Assembly: GCA_021442155.1 (NCBI GenBank)
Contig: CM038218.1
Span: forward strand, 63,796,474-63,860,473
DNA: 64,000 bases
Source of the DNA: Cymbidium sinense
Taxonomy: Eukaryota > Streptophyta > Magnoliopsida > Asparagales > Orchidaceae
Direction of reading: 5' to 3'
Below the pieces are notes generated by a model. It saw only the letters and a list, made by a program, of their open reading frames with translations. It did not search any database and was not told the origin of the DNA. A program made the translations under genes and the position numbers. Positions 46,985-61,024 of the stretch are shown piece by piece. The first letter of the stretch is position 1; every line of letters starts with the position of its first letter.

Positions 46985-49900
46985 TGTGGTGTTTATTTTT
47001 GAGATGTGGGACACCACGCAGATCTTAAGGGGGGTACTTATTGAAGTGATTAGGTACAACATTAAGGAATAATGTACTATCTCAAAAGAAAGAAATAACC
47101 ACCCTATAATGGACCTAATCACCTAATAAAGACTCCTAAGGCATGATGGGTCTTCGAATGTACCAAAGATCTTTCCCCTACTTTGTATAGAAAAGTAAAG
47201 TAGAGTTTATTTTAAGTTGGGTTTATTAAGTTCCCTATGGAGGCAAGCCCCCATAGTTAATTACATCCTAAGAAATGAAATCCCTTAGGAATACTCTCGA
47301 TTAAAGTAGGAATTAAAGTCTCCAAAGGTTTCAATGCTAAGACTTTCAAAGGATTGACTATTTTAGAAAATCAAATGAGATAGATCAAGGAAAAGACTTA
47401 TTTTGGAAGCCAAAGAAGATGAGTAGGGAATGCTTATGATACTAAAAAGCTTAATGAGCAATCCAATCTATCCTATGGTTGGGCTTTATATTTTTGAAAT
47501 TGAAGAGAGTTAATTATTTGAGTTGACATTTTATTAGAATATTAGGACTTATAATCCCACAACATAAGATTGTGGAAATGCTTAAGAGGTGAGGATATAT
47601 GCTTATAGCCCAAAGGAAATAGTTATCTTGGATCCTAGGCTAGGGAGCTTTGGTACAAACCACAAGCACGTCCTAAATCTAAGTGAAAGGTGGACATAAT
47701 GGTCTGCCTCCACAAGAGAGGATAGACCATCTGATTGTTGGACTTACAACCACGGAGTGGCCGCCAACTAACACCTCCTATGCTTTAAGTCCATGTGGCC
47801 AAGTCTTATGTATTGCAAGATGGCTAGGGTAGTTATTATTTAGAAAGACACTAAGTTCTTAAACTCACTCTAAGAGACTAGATCATCAAGGGCATGAATA
47901 ATGATTTAATCTAATGCAAAATTTTAACAAGTTTTATTTGATTTTTGGGCCTTTATTATTTTAACACAGGATGTAGGATTTTATATGCCTAAATTCATGA
48001 GAAATTGATTATGGGCTTAATCAAAAAAGAAAGAGATTTCTTTCCATCAAAGGCTCTTACAAGTTAAGCCTTTATTCTCTAGCATAGATGGAAGCCCTCT
48101 CTTAACAAGAGTGAAAGAATATGACATGCATGATATTATACATTCATTCATCTAACTAAGGGGTTGCTAAAAAAATTATTACCTTGATTTAATTCCTAGG
48201 CTTTTATATGAGGTTATGAGTTATTTTAAAATTTTAGTTTTGAGTTGTTAGTGGGATAGAAAATTTAATTTTTATCCTAAGAACCAACTGCATCCAGGCC
48301 ACACATTCAAACATCAAACATGAAGAAACTAGAAAAAGCATGCAATTCTAGTGCGCAATCTAGACACAACATCAAATAATTTTATAGAAGTAAAAGATTA
48401 AAAGACCGGCGATTAGGTTCCACCGCACACCCAAAAGAGAAAGAGATGGGTAGCGAAGCCCCTTATACAACTATTACAAAAAATAATACACGCTATGGGG
48501 GTCTTCTTTTCTTCATTTCTTCCTTCTCTTCCTTTTGATTTGATTTGCTCCAAAGGTATCATAGGGCACCCTAGGGACTAAGCCTTCAGGTCGTTGCTCA
48601 TCCTAATCCCCCATAACACTAAATCTAATTCCTAATGCAAAATTACATTAAAAATAGAAAGAGTAAATCTAGCTACACCGGCAAAATAAATGTTATCTAA
48701 AACACCATATAACCCATGCAGTTATATGAATAATTTGGACTTAGCACCCCACACATGGGTAACCAACGCCATTTGTCCTAACGTGGGTTATGCTTATGGG
48801 GCTAAGCAACCTGCACAATAAAATCATTTATATCATTTTTAATTATAGCAGCCCCTTAAGCACAACCCCGTGCAGAAAATATGATTAGGCTAATAATGAC
48901 CTAACATCCAATCTCTAAGAATACCCAAACATCCCCTAAAATATTACATCACAAAACAAAACACAACATCATACATACAATCAATACATCGACCTAGCCT
49001 AATTATAGAGTCGATGACCTAGTATTCTAGTGTGTGATAAGAAGGCTTGTGTAGCAAGGCTTTAGTGGGCTTCTTTAGTTTAAGTTTCAATTTGGAGTTT
49101 GAATTTGTTTAAATTTTACCTTTGCCTGATTTCAATTTAAATGATTTAATGATTTATTTTTCATTTTTATTTCACTTTTATTTGGTTAAAGTGTTGTTTA
49201 GGTTTATCAAGAATGAAGAGTGGAATGAATTTGTTTGTAGATGGAACTCACCCTATTCTACATCCTAACATCTAAAGAGTCTAACTAAGGTCCTTAAGTA
49301 TCTTAATTAGCCCATTTGAATTTGTGTGATTTATTTGATTTGATTTAGATTTTAGAATTTGAGTTTGTTTAATCTTCTTTTATTTGATTGATCAATTTTG
49401 GATTAAATGTGTTGATTTAATTAAATATTGATAATTCAATATCCTTAATATCTAATGAAGTTTAAGTTTATTTAAATCCATGTGTTGATTTATTTTAGAT
49501 TAAACATGTTGATTTAATTAAATCTTGATAATTCAATATCATTAATATCTAATGAAGTTTAAGTTTATTTAAATCAATGTATTTTGATTGATTAATTTTA
49601 TATTAGATGTTTTGGTTTAATTGATATTTTGATAATTCAATATCTAGTTTCTCTCCTAGGGTTTTAATTTAATTCCTTGATTTCATATGATTAATATCAT
49701 TTAGATGTTGTTTAAATTCATTGATTTCATTATTCCATTTAAGTTTGATTTAGATTGGTAAATGTATTTAATTTACTTATGATTTATTTGAAGTTTAATG
49801 TATTCTTTTATTTGAATTTCAATTAAGGGTTTAACTTATTGAATTTAGCCATCTAGTTTATCATAGATTATCTCTTCAATTTGATGATTAATATTTTATC

Positions 49901-52900
49901 TTAATTTAATAGGTTTGCTTTATTTGAGTTTTATTTTTGTTTGACTTATTTTAATATTATTTGAAATTAAGAGAAATTAGATATAATTTAATAACTTTAG
50001 AGTTTATATGTAATTTTATGTTTATTTGATTTGATTATGGTTTATTTATTTATAGTTTGATTGGATAAAATGAATTGAAAGTTTGCTTTAATTTATTTGA
50101 GTTTGATTATTTATGATTAGAATTTCATTTTAATTTCATTCATTTATCATGTTTATTAGATTTTAGTTTTTGTTTTGATTTTACACATTTTAAAAATTTA
50201 ATTAGTTTATCTTATTTAAGTAGGTTGAATTAGATTTTGATCATGTATTAAATTGATGAGAGTCTTTCTTTATTTGATTTAATTTGATTTGATTAGCTTT
50301 ATTAATCTATAGGTTTTGCTTAGGTTCAATGTGATCATAATTAGTATAATTTAGAGGTATGTTTATGTTAATTATTAAATTAAAGATTATTTAATTTTTA
50401 ATTTGGTTTCATATTTGTTTAGGTTAATGATGTAATTAATGACCTAATGATTTAAATTTAATTTAGGATTTGATTGATAATTAATTGCATTTTAATTGTG
50501 TTTAAATTTATGTTTGCTTAAGCATAAGTTTAATGTGATTACTTTAATTAACTTAATTGGTTTATTTTAAGATGTGCATTAAATTAATTAGTGGAATAAT
50601 TAAAGATTTAATTTGAGTTTGAATTAAGAATTAATTTTAATGTGATTTATTTAAATCAATTTGGTTTATTAAGATGATGGATTATGCCATTAAATTTGCA
50701 TTAATTAGATGTTTAATTAATTAAATTTGATCAAGGGTAATTGAATTTTGAATTATCGAATTAAAGAATTGTTTAATTAATGACTTAATTTCCCTCATGT
50801 GAGTGATTTGATTCAGTTAAGTGTTTTACTTAAGTTTGATTTGATTAAAGGATTTTATTATTATCATCATTATTATTAAGTGAATTAACTATTTATTTTA
50901 TTTCAATTAAGTTTAATTATTTATGATTAGAATTTTATCAGATTTGATTCATTTATTATGTTTATTTAGTTTCATTAATGTGTTTGGTTTACTTATTAGG
51001 TTGAAATATTTGTTGATTGAGTAACTCTCTTATTCCAAATGGATTGAGTTAGAAATTAAATTAATTAAGTTCACTTTAGCTTCATTTAGTTTGATTTGGT
51101 TTAAGGAATGTGAAAGAGATTTGTTAATGAAGGGTTGCCAAGTTTATTTTATGGTTTAATTAGGTTAAGGTGTGAATTAAATGAATTAATTAACCCTTAC
51201 CTATATCACCTTAAGTTAATTATTTAATAATGATTATGATTTCAATTATTATGACAAGTTTTGGAATGATTATGATTTCAATTTGATTAATCAAGTCATT
51301 TAATTAATGAATTAAACCATTAATTAATCTCAAATTAATTAATCTCAACTCAAGTGAAATGAACTTAGGGAAAAGAATGGGAAAGAGGTCCTAATCTCAT
51401 TCCCCATGTCCATATCTCACATGATGAAGCAATTAATAATTTTCTTGTTGTTTAGAATATTAATTAATCACCTAATTAATTAAAAGAATAATTAAGGCTA
51501 AGATAAGCAATATCCCTAATTAACCAAGAAATAAATCTCAAGAAAATCATGAGAAGCAGAGGTCATCCCATTAATCAACTTGAAAGTTTAATTAATTCCT
51601 TGGGTAATTAGGGATTAATTAATCTAATTAAGTTTTCTTAAACTAAAATTAAGTCTTAATTACTGTCAAAATTAATTAGAATTAATTCTAAATTAAGTCC
51701 CTCAGAAATACCTTTAAAATGAGCCATCATTTTCATTTTTGAAATCTTTCTATGATTAGTTATGAATTTCCAAATTTTCAGCTGATTTAACCAAATTTTA
51801 TAAGGTGTACTAATTTATTTAATTAACATAGATCATTTGAACTTCTAAATTCAATATCTTTTAATCCAAAAGTTATTTTGCCTTAATATTTTTATAATAG
51901 GTAGATTTTAAGTCAGGTTTCAATCTCTAAAAAAAATTTTACCTACCATTTGTATTTTTAGAGTAATCAATGAAATTTAATTTTCACTAAAACTTAAATT
52001 AAGCTCACAATACTAACAAATATTAATGATTTTTAGTTCATTGGATTTATCTCGGAAAGATAAATCCAATGAGCCCTTATTTGTAATTTTTCATTGGGTA
52101 TTTTATTTTTTATGAATTTTTGAAGTTTCAGGTAATTTAAATAAATTTTAAAATCAGAAAATGGGCATTTTCCCACTTAACCCAGTTAGCACCGCATGCG
52201 GCGTTGAAGGGGAAATGCGGTGACACATGGCACCGTGTGATTGGGCATTGTTATTATGCATGGCACGTAGCACCATGTGGCATCGTGTCAGTCAAACGAG
52301 CGGAAAAGGGATAGGGACACGCGGATCAGATCCGACCATTTGATCACAAATTGAATGATCAGATCGATCCTCATGATCTGGATCGCATGATCCACAAATC
52401 TGAACTGTACAATCATGGATTCAAACCACGCGATATGATGAGCCGTCCGATCTCTAAATGGCTAGATCTACCGATGGATGGCGATGAAATAATAAATTCT
52501 TACTATTTTTGTGATTTTGAACCAAATTTTGTCTGATTGGGCTTGATTTCTTAAAAATCATCACCAAAAACTCTCTATTTCATATGGGGATTATATAAAA
52601 TGAAAAATGTGAGGGTAATCCAAGGAAATTTCCTAAAATTGAGCATACATTTGCACAAATGGAAGATCCTAAGGCTGGCTATAATTTGATGAAATTACCT
52701 AGCTGGTGATGGTTTCCGGTGACAGTAATGATCTGAGCATGCTCTTGAGTAGAGGAAGAAGCCTTGGAGTGAGCCTAGACTTGCACCTTCACTTCAGAAT
52801 GATGTATTCTTCAATTTCCACTGCTTCCTCGCCAGAATCCACCCAATTTTGATGTTTTTAGCTCAAGAGAAGTGGGAAGTGGTGGATGGTTGCTTTGGGG

Positions 52901-54790
52901 GTTCCAAGAGGGTCTCTAATGCCAAAATTAGATCCCTTTACTATCTCTATTCTCCCTCTTTTAATGGTGGTCAAAATTTAAATAAATGTGTGGGGAAGTG
53001 GTTGTGATGGATGATGTTGATTGAGGACTTTGGATTTAGCTCCTAAAGTCTTTATTTGCTATAAGATCAGCTCCATGGAATGAAAGTATTGGGGAGGAGT
53101 TGAATGCATGTGATGGGGAGAATTAAATGAGACTGGGTGGAATCCTATGTTGGGGAGGATCCATGAGGATTTAATTGGGTTGGGTTGATTTTGGGCTGAT
53201 CTCAAATGGCTTTGGGTCTGGTTTGATCAACCCCGAATGGGTCATGGCTTGGTTTTCAAGGGGTTTGGCTCAAAATTTGGGTCATGGGTCATATCTATCA
53301 GTTGGTTGATCATTTGGTCAAATTGGGTCAAGCCAAAGCTTAGGTTAGGTTCAAATAATGATTTGAATAGTTTTGGCAATTTGATTTAATTTGGCTTATA
53401 ATTAATTTTGGCTCATTTGGAATCAAAATGGATCAAATGGGTCAAGTTGACCAATTTGATCAAAATTGGCCAAATTGGCTTAGGTTATGGGTTGATTCAT
53501 GTTCAATTGGCTGATTGAAGATGAATGTGATCTTTGGTTTCAATCAATTTGGATTTAATTTTGATTTAGGACAAATTGACCCTTTAGGCCAATTTGGTTA
53601 AATGGCTCCATTGGCCTTGATTGATCAAATTGGGTTCATTTATGGTTTTGGTTAAGTTCAATAATTAATTTGGAATAAACTTGAGCCATTAGTTGCAATC
53701 AATTTGGGTTAGATCATGATTTGTCCTAATTTGGTCCTTTAGGCTAATTTGGGTCAACTTGGATCGAATGACCAATTGGGCTTGGTTTGGCTCAATTGGT
53801 GGTCAAGTCATATTTAAATATTGATTTTGGGTTAATTCAAATCATTGGTTTCAATTAATTTGATGTAGTATGAGTTTTGGCTAGTTTTGTTCATTGGGCT
53901 AAGGGTTGACTTGGTCAAAATGATAAAGTTGACTTGGTTTGACTTAATTGATTGCAATTGATCATCCTAGGGTGATCAACAATCATGGTGGAAGGTTTTG
54001 GTGAGCTTAGTTCAATCCAATTTGGGTTGTATTGGAAGTTGGCTCAAATGGATCCTTTAGGTCACTTTGGGTCAAATGGACCTAAGTAAGTCAATTAATT
54101 TGGTTTTGGTCTGATTCGAGTTTAGTTGAACTTATATATGAGCCCTATATTGAAATATAAATTCAACAATAATCAATTTGGAGTCTAAAGGATTTTGGCT
54201 CATTTGAAATTTTCAAGTCAAAAGGGCTAGGTTGGGTTTGACTTGGATTGGCTTCAATTTGATTTGTTGATTGTATGTTTCATTTATAGTTGGATAGATG
54301 ATTGAAGGAATGATCGATTCAAGAGAAAATCCATTGGTTTTGATTTGATCTGGATAGAATTTGGCTAAGTCCTAAGAGTTGGCTTAAAGGGCATAGATTG
54401 AGTTTGAATTTAATTTTTGATATAGTTTTGGTCATTTGAATTTGGATTTCATTTATATTTATGAATATAAATGAAGGAACAATTGATTTATAAGAAAATT
54501 GATTGAGTTTGTATTGGTTTAAATGTTAATTTGGTTAAGCACATGGAGGTGGGTCCATCTAGCTTAAAAGGGGTTTTAGGATTTGAATTTGATTTTGGGT
54601 TTCAATTATTTGAAGCCAAATTTGGAATTAGATTTGCAATTTGAATTTAAGTTTGAGATTTGGTTTGGGATTTGAATCTGGGTTTGATTTGAGAAGGTGG
54701 ATATGGATTGGGTTTAGGCTATAGTGATTTTCCTTAAGTCTAAGGCATGACCTAATCCTATGATTAACCCTTCTAAGTCTCTAGGCTTAG
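46985..54790 (-). repeat. Giant LTR, copy D (5' LTR), interrupted by LTR E
   Basis: Begins TGTGGTGTTT at 46985. It stops at 54790 in CTAGGCTTAG, about 150 bases before the expected GAGGTCAACA, exactly where the inverted LTR E starts, so E inserted into D. About 7.8 kb are visible, making the intact LTR close to 8 kb. It is longer than the others in the AT-rich block (49080-51180), which includes a private tandem repeat. The TTGACC-rich block is at 53280-54080. The 61-codon frame at 52351-52536 is in the GC-richer island and is not supported as a gene. Confidence 0.85.
49390..49655. repeat. Tandem repeat, ~97-bp period (LTR D only)
   Basis: GTTGATTTAATTAAAT starts near 49411 and 49508, followed each time by TTGATAATTCAATATC and ATCTAATGAAGTTTAAGTTT. 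A degraded third copy lies near 49612. Confidence 0.85.
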
Positions 54791-55139
54791 TGTTGACCTC
54801 ATTTTTAGAATGAGCTCTCAACCCCTCCATCTTAAACATAGGACTTTTCTTAAGACACATCTAGTGCTTTGGTGGACACTCCAACCAAGCCCTAGAAGAT
54901 TTAGAAGAGTTAGCCATAAGAATAGGTCATGCCTTAGGGATGTTAAAAAATTTCCCTACCCTTTAGCTTAAACCATTCCTCACTTTCCTTCTTTCAAGTC
55001 AAACTCCAAATCAATTCTATTTGATTTTCTCCAAACTCAATTCAATTCCATGATTCAATTTCATGATTTAATTCCATGATTGAACTCCATGATTGAAATC
55101 CACGATTGAAATCTATGATTGAAACCCATGATCAAAATC

Positions 55140-55860
55140 ATCAAAAATTTTAGTCAAATTTTAAGTCCTTAAGCCTCCTTTAAGGACTTAACCAAAATCA
55201 TGATTCAAATCTATTCAAATCTTTGATATTTTCTCATGATAAATTTATATTCTCATTTATATTCACATATATAAATGAAATATAAATTCAAACCCATCAA
55301 ATCAAACTCAAAATCTCAAATCAATTCATGAAAACTTTCTTAAATCCTTTTTTTCCATTAAAGGACTTAGCCAAAATCAACTCTAAAACTTGATCAAATC
55401 ACTTCAAACCATTATGATTTTCTCAAAAAAATATTTATATTCTCATATATAAATAAAATATAAATATAAATTAATCAAATCAAACCCTCAAATTAAATTC
55501 CAAATTTAAAATCCTTGAAATTCCCTTTTTCCATTAATTGATTTAACCTAAACTTTGATCAAACCTATTCAAACTCATGGGATTTTCTCAAAACTTATTT
55601 GTATTCTCATTTATATTCTCATATATAAATAAAATATAAATATAAATCAATCAAATCCAATCCAAAAATTAAATTTCAAATTAAAAATTTCCTTAAATCC
55701 TTTAAATTCCCTTTAATGGATTTTACCTAAATCATGATTAAACCACTTCAAATTCTTGAAATTTTCTAATGCTCAATTTATATTCACATATATAAATGAA
55801 ATATAAATTTAAACAATCAAAACCAATTCCAAAAATCAAACTCAAATCAACTTAAAATCA
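55140..55860. repeat. LTR minisatellite, about four copies (LTR E)
   Basis: TTTATATTCTCATTTATATT / CACATATATAAAT(G/A)AAATAT blocks recur near 55245, 55435, 55605 and 55775, separated by AAATCCTT...GGA(C/T)TTA(G/A)CC sequence. This is the inverted form of the units in LTRs B and C. Confidence 0.75.
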
Positions 55861-58800
55861 AATCTAAGCCTTTCAAGCCAAAATCTTGAACTTAGCCAAA
55901 ACACTTTTAAATCAAGCCAAACCCTTGATTTTCCCTCATGGTTTAGCCAATCCTACAATCATGAGCTCATATATAAATCCAAACTTCAATCATTCAATCA
56001 AAACCCAAATCAAAAATCAAACCCAAAACACCTTCATATTCTTCCTTTGAATATGAAATTTTCAAATGGATCAAAACCCATTTGACTTTGAACCACTTAT
56101 AAATGGATTTATATTTCAATCATGAATCCATATACAAGATCAATCAACTTCAAATCAAGCTTTGACCAAACCATTTGACCCACTTAGGCTCACTTGACCC
56201 AAAGTGACCTAATGTACCCTTATTAGATTGAACCAAACTCATATTTGCCTCTCATCATGATCAACAATCATCATGGGATGATCAATCAATCAAATTGGGT
56301 CAAACCAAGTCAAACTTATGGATTGACTAAGTCAACACCTAACCTAAAATGAAATCTCACATAGCCAAATTCCACCATAGGTCAAATTGATTGAAACAAT
56401 TGATCTAAGTTCACTCATGACTTATGTTTGAACTTGACCAAGCCAACATTTGAGCCTAACCTAGCCCAATTGGCCCACTTGACCCAAGTTGACCCTTTTT
56501 GACCTAAAGGGCCAAAATGTGTCAAAACTTGATCTAAGCCAAATTGATTGGAACCAATGGGTCAAGTACATTCCAAATCACTTGTGGAACTTGACCAAAG
56601 GCATAATTGGCCAACTAGACCTAACCTAGCTCAATTGACCTTAGACCCAACATGACCTAAAGGGGTCATGTTGTGCCAAAATTGAACCTAACCCAAATTG
56701 ATTGGAAATAAAGATACCAATCCACTCCATATGACTAACCAAACCTAAACCTACCATTGATCTACCTCAAATAGGTCAACTTGACCCATTTGACCTAAGT
56801 AAAGTCATATGAGCCAAAATCAAATATATACCAAACTGAACCAAACCAAAGCCACCAAAATATTTCAAATGGTCATATGAACTTGACCCAACCCTTGGTT
56901 TAATTTGACCAATTGGTCAACTTGGCCCAAGTTGACCCATTTTGACCTAAATGGGTCAACATGAGCCAAATACAATGAAACTTGTCCAAACCTAGTTTCT
57001 CCACATACCCAACATACCCAAAGTGAAAAAAAAATAGCAAAATGACCCTTTACCCCTAGGCCATAGAACAAATTTTGACCCAAGACATGGGTATTTTGGT
57101 CATACCCTCTTCACAATCACTGAGGCTTTCCTAAAAGCTCATGAGACTTAGTGATGAGTGGTGCACCCAACCCAATGGGTTTGGGTCAACCCATTTGGTC
57201 CATAGACCAAACCTAACCACTTAAAGCAAAATTGAATTTTCAAATCTTTCAAATCAAAGACATGGAAAGTTTGCAATCCATTCAAGGGATCAAACTGACC
57301 ATGTGCACACTCAAAATAGCCTAAATAATCTCTCCAATCTCATCAATTAGATCAAAATGGCAAAGAATGGTTGGGTCATTCGATTGCCATAGGGGGAGCT
57401 ATATCCCCCTAATTCAATGAAATTTTAATTGACTCTCATTGAAGCCTAGAACCCTTAGCAATCAAAGAGCATTCCCATGGTAGAGAGGATTTGAATTCTT
57501 CTTTCTCGATTTTGCACAAAGGTAAAAATAGGGTGGTAGAGTGAATTGCTAACTTCTCTCACACTTGATTTCCTCCAAATTTGTCCTACACACTTCTTCA
57601 AAGGACCAATCCAAGATCACTCAAGCTCACATTGGAGTTCCCATAGCAAGGAGAGGATCAATTCAATCAAAGTCGAAGCCCAAGTGACATGGTGTTGGTC
57701 CACCTATTGATCCACTCAATCCCAAGGCCTAAGAATTTCAACAGGGCTTCGTCTCCACCAGAAGCTACCTCAGATCTCGATATGAGGTATGGAATTTTTT
57801 GACCACTTAGCTTAGGAGGTGTTGGTCCTTTTTAAAAGAAATGTTCATGGAATGTGAAATCAATCATTGGATAGGTTTGTAATTGTGCTTAGATGGTGTG
57901 GGTAGAAGTTCATTCCAATCCGAGCTCAATCGAGCTCGGATCTCCCCTTAGATCATGGATGGTTTCCATTGATCCTCAAGAATTTTCATCTCTCATCCAT
58001 CCACATTTTAGATGGAAGGCTGAGATTATTTAGTGCATTTAGTAATCTGATTTTTCTTTAAAATCGTGGGGGAATTCTCAGCCGTCCGATCTTTGATTGG
58101 ATGGCAGGGAATATAAGTGCGTGCGCCGCCGCTACCTTTGTAAGGTGACAACTTAAGTAATCCCCTCATGGCACGATGCATGTAAGCGACCAATCACGCC
58201 ACACCATGCATCACATCGTGAGCTAAGGATTAATGGATTAGTAATTCTAATTAATTTAGAACATCTAAAATTCATAATTCCTTTTAGAAAAATAAAAAAA
58301 AATAAAAGGAAAAATTCTATAGAAAGATAATTTCATCTAGAATATTTTAAAAATAATTTCAATGGATTTTGAACTACTCTTTTCTTTGAATTTGAGTTTC
58401 TTTAGAAATCTTAATTAGCTAATAATTCTTTATTAGGGTCATCAATTAATCTCAAAATTTTAGGGTTCATTTTAGAGGATGATCTCTACCTCCCCTAATT
58501 TTCTTGAGATTTATTGAGGGCTCAATTGGGAAAATTTCTATTTCATTCCCTAATTACCCCTTTCATGCAATTAAGGGTAATTAGGGTGTAATTAGTGGAT
58601 TTATCCTATAATTAGGGTTGATTAAGGTCATATCTAGTAAGTAGGAGATTTATGGAATAATTATGGGGCATTTCCTGTAAACTATTCCTGAACCCCCTTT
58701 TCTCTCCTTAATCTCCTCTTAATTAAGGGTTAATTTATTAATTATCCCCTTAATCAATATCCAAAAATTTTAAAAAGTTTTAGAACTTAATTAATCTACC

Positions 58801-60962
58801 TTTAGTAGATGCTTAGGTGTTTAATAGGCTAAGTTCAACTAAGAAAATTGAAACCCCTTTCATAAGTATGAAAGGGTGTTTTTGAAAATACCTAAGCTAA
58901 ACCCCTTAGATTAATTAAACAAATTGCATTAGACCTTTTCATTATTAGGTGCATTGAAAATTTAAATTCCTTGTGGGTTTTATATCATCTCATTTGCTCA
59001 TAATTATCTAGTTAATTCTTCTAAGGTGGTGTAGGGTTAATTAAGCTACTTAATTCATACCTTAACCTAATCAACATATAAAAATGGATCTAATTATCTA
59101 AAAATTAAACAAAAATATCAAACACATGTGGGAATGGGTTAGGAACAACAAACTCATCTCACCTTTTTAAAATTAAATCAAACTACAAACTAAACAAAAA
59201 TCATTTTTGAAATTCGCTTTGATTTATTCTAAATTTTCTTATTCTATAAGAATGTCTTTAGGATTCAGGTAAAGTGAGTTTGTTTACATACTTTCATTGC
59301 TTTGAATCTTTCCCAACATGTTAAGTTGTATACCATGTGATTTCATACATTCATAATTTCATGTTTCAAATTTTAAAATGAAATTGTTTACTTTATATCA
59401 AATGTGCATGTGTTGGCTAAAATAAGACATGAGTGGCTATTATCACTACTAAATCCAAATTATTTTCAAAACTTATAAATAAAATATCAAATCTGAAAGT
59501 ATGCTACTTATACTTTAGTTATAAGCTTGCATGTGAAATTTTATAAAGGTATGCTTAGTATAGGTTTCCTTTCTTTCCTATGTTGGTATAGTTTTGAATA
59601 GGAATTTTGGTGAGATATAAGGTTCATTTTAAAAGGACCTAATGCTCACCTAATTTCATATCCTATTCATCCCTATGCTACCATCTATGAAGGGTTACCT
59701 ACACTTACATATATATAAATTTCATAAACAAAACAAATCTATTAAACAACTTTGCATCTTCCTTTCTATTTCATTTCTTTTATATGCATGTTTGTACTTA
59801 AGAAAGTGGTATATTACCGGACAATCCTGAGGTTGCGAGACTTTTAGTAGCCCTAAGTAAGTATTGTACCTTACACCTCTAGTTAACAATAGTGTTGTAC
59901 TCACTTATGCCTTTCTTACTTTTATGTATGTATGTGAAATTTTGGATAAGGAAAACCTTTTCTACTTAAGAAAAATCATGCATATTCAATTTCTAAATTT
60001 TCTTAAATGGATTACTTAGCATGCATCATAAAGTGTGTTAACTACTCTCATCTACATGTATAGATATGCTTAGGGTCCATCCATATGCATGTTATATATG
60101 TTGGGAAAGAAATGAAGTAATGTGTGTTATGTGAATTTTGATTCATTTTATTTAATCTTAAAATGCTTTTCTTTGAATAGGTTTGTTTAGAGTTTATCTA
60201 AACTTAGGATTGATTAAAAGATGTAATCAAAACATTTACCTAAATGAAATTAAAATGTGAACCCACTTTAGAAAATTACTTAGGTTAGGGAAGGAAAGAG
60301 AAGTTCTCTTCTCTTTCCCTTTCTTCATAACTTAGTAATTAATTGTAAGTTTCACTTAAACCAAATCAAAACATAAAATGAAATCAACCTATAACACTTA
60401 AATAACTTAAATAAAACTCTCCTCTAAGTTGAACATGTTCTTCACACTTAGAAAATTTGAACTAAATGCCCTAACTAAGCATATCACACAAGCCTTCAAA
60501 ACACACATATTAGCCTAAGTCACCACTTCTAGCTTTAGGTTAGGTTAGTGCATGGTTTGATGTTGTATTTTGTTTTGTGAGATATATTTTAGACTAGATG
60601 TTAGGGTGTATGCTCATAGAATGAATGGTGATGCTTAGCCTAACTATTCTTTCTTGAGATTGCTTAAGGGTGCTATCATAAATAAAATATAAGCTTGCTT
60701 GCTTGTAGGAGCTTATACCCCTAAGCATAATCCATAGGGGTGGACTTAGTCACCCATGTGTGTGGTGATAAGTTCAATATATATGCTTGGGATTTGTGTA
60801 GTATGATTTAGTTAACCTGTCTTCTGTGTGTTGTTAGATTTCTACTTTTCCTCTTCATGCAAAAATTTGTATAATTAGTATTTTGGAATGATTTATTATG
60901 GGATTAGGATGAACATTGGTCATAAGATCCCATCTTATGCATAATGTGATGCCTTGGAGCAT

Positions 60963-61024
60963 CTACCTTCTAACCTTCCAAAGGAGGAACCAAAGAAAGA
61001 AAAGAAGAAAGAAGAAAGAAAAGA
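60963..61024 (+). repeat. Purine-rich (GAA/AAAG) tract
   Basis: An almost pure A/G run of the AAAGAAGAAAGAAGAAAG type. The matching pyrimidine run is present in LTRs B (33115-33165), C (39508-39540) and D (48510-48540), so it is a conserved LTR part. Confidence 0.8.
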
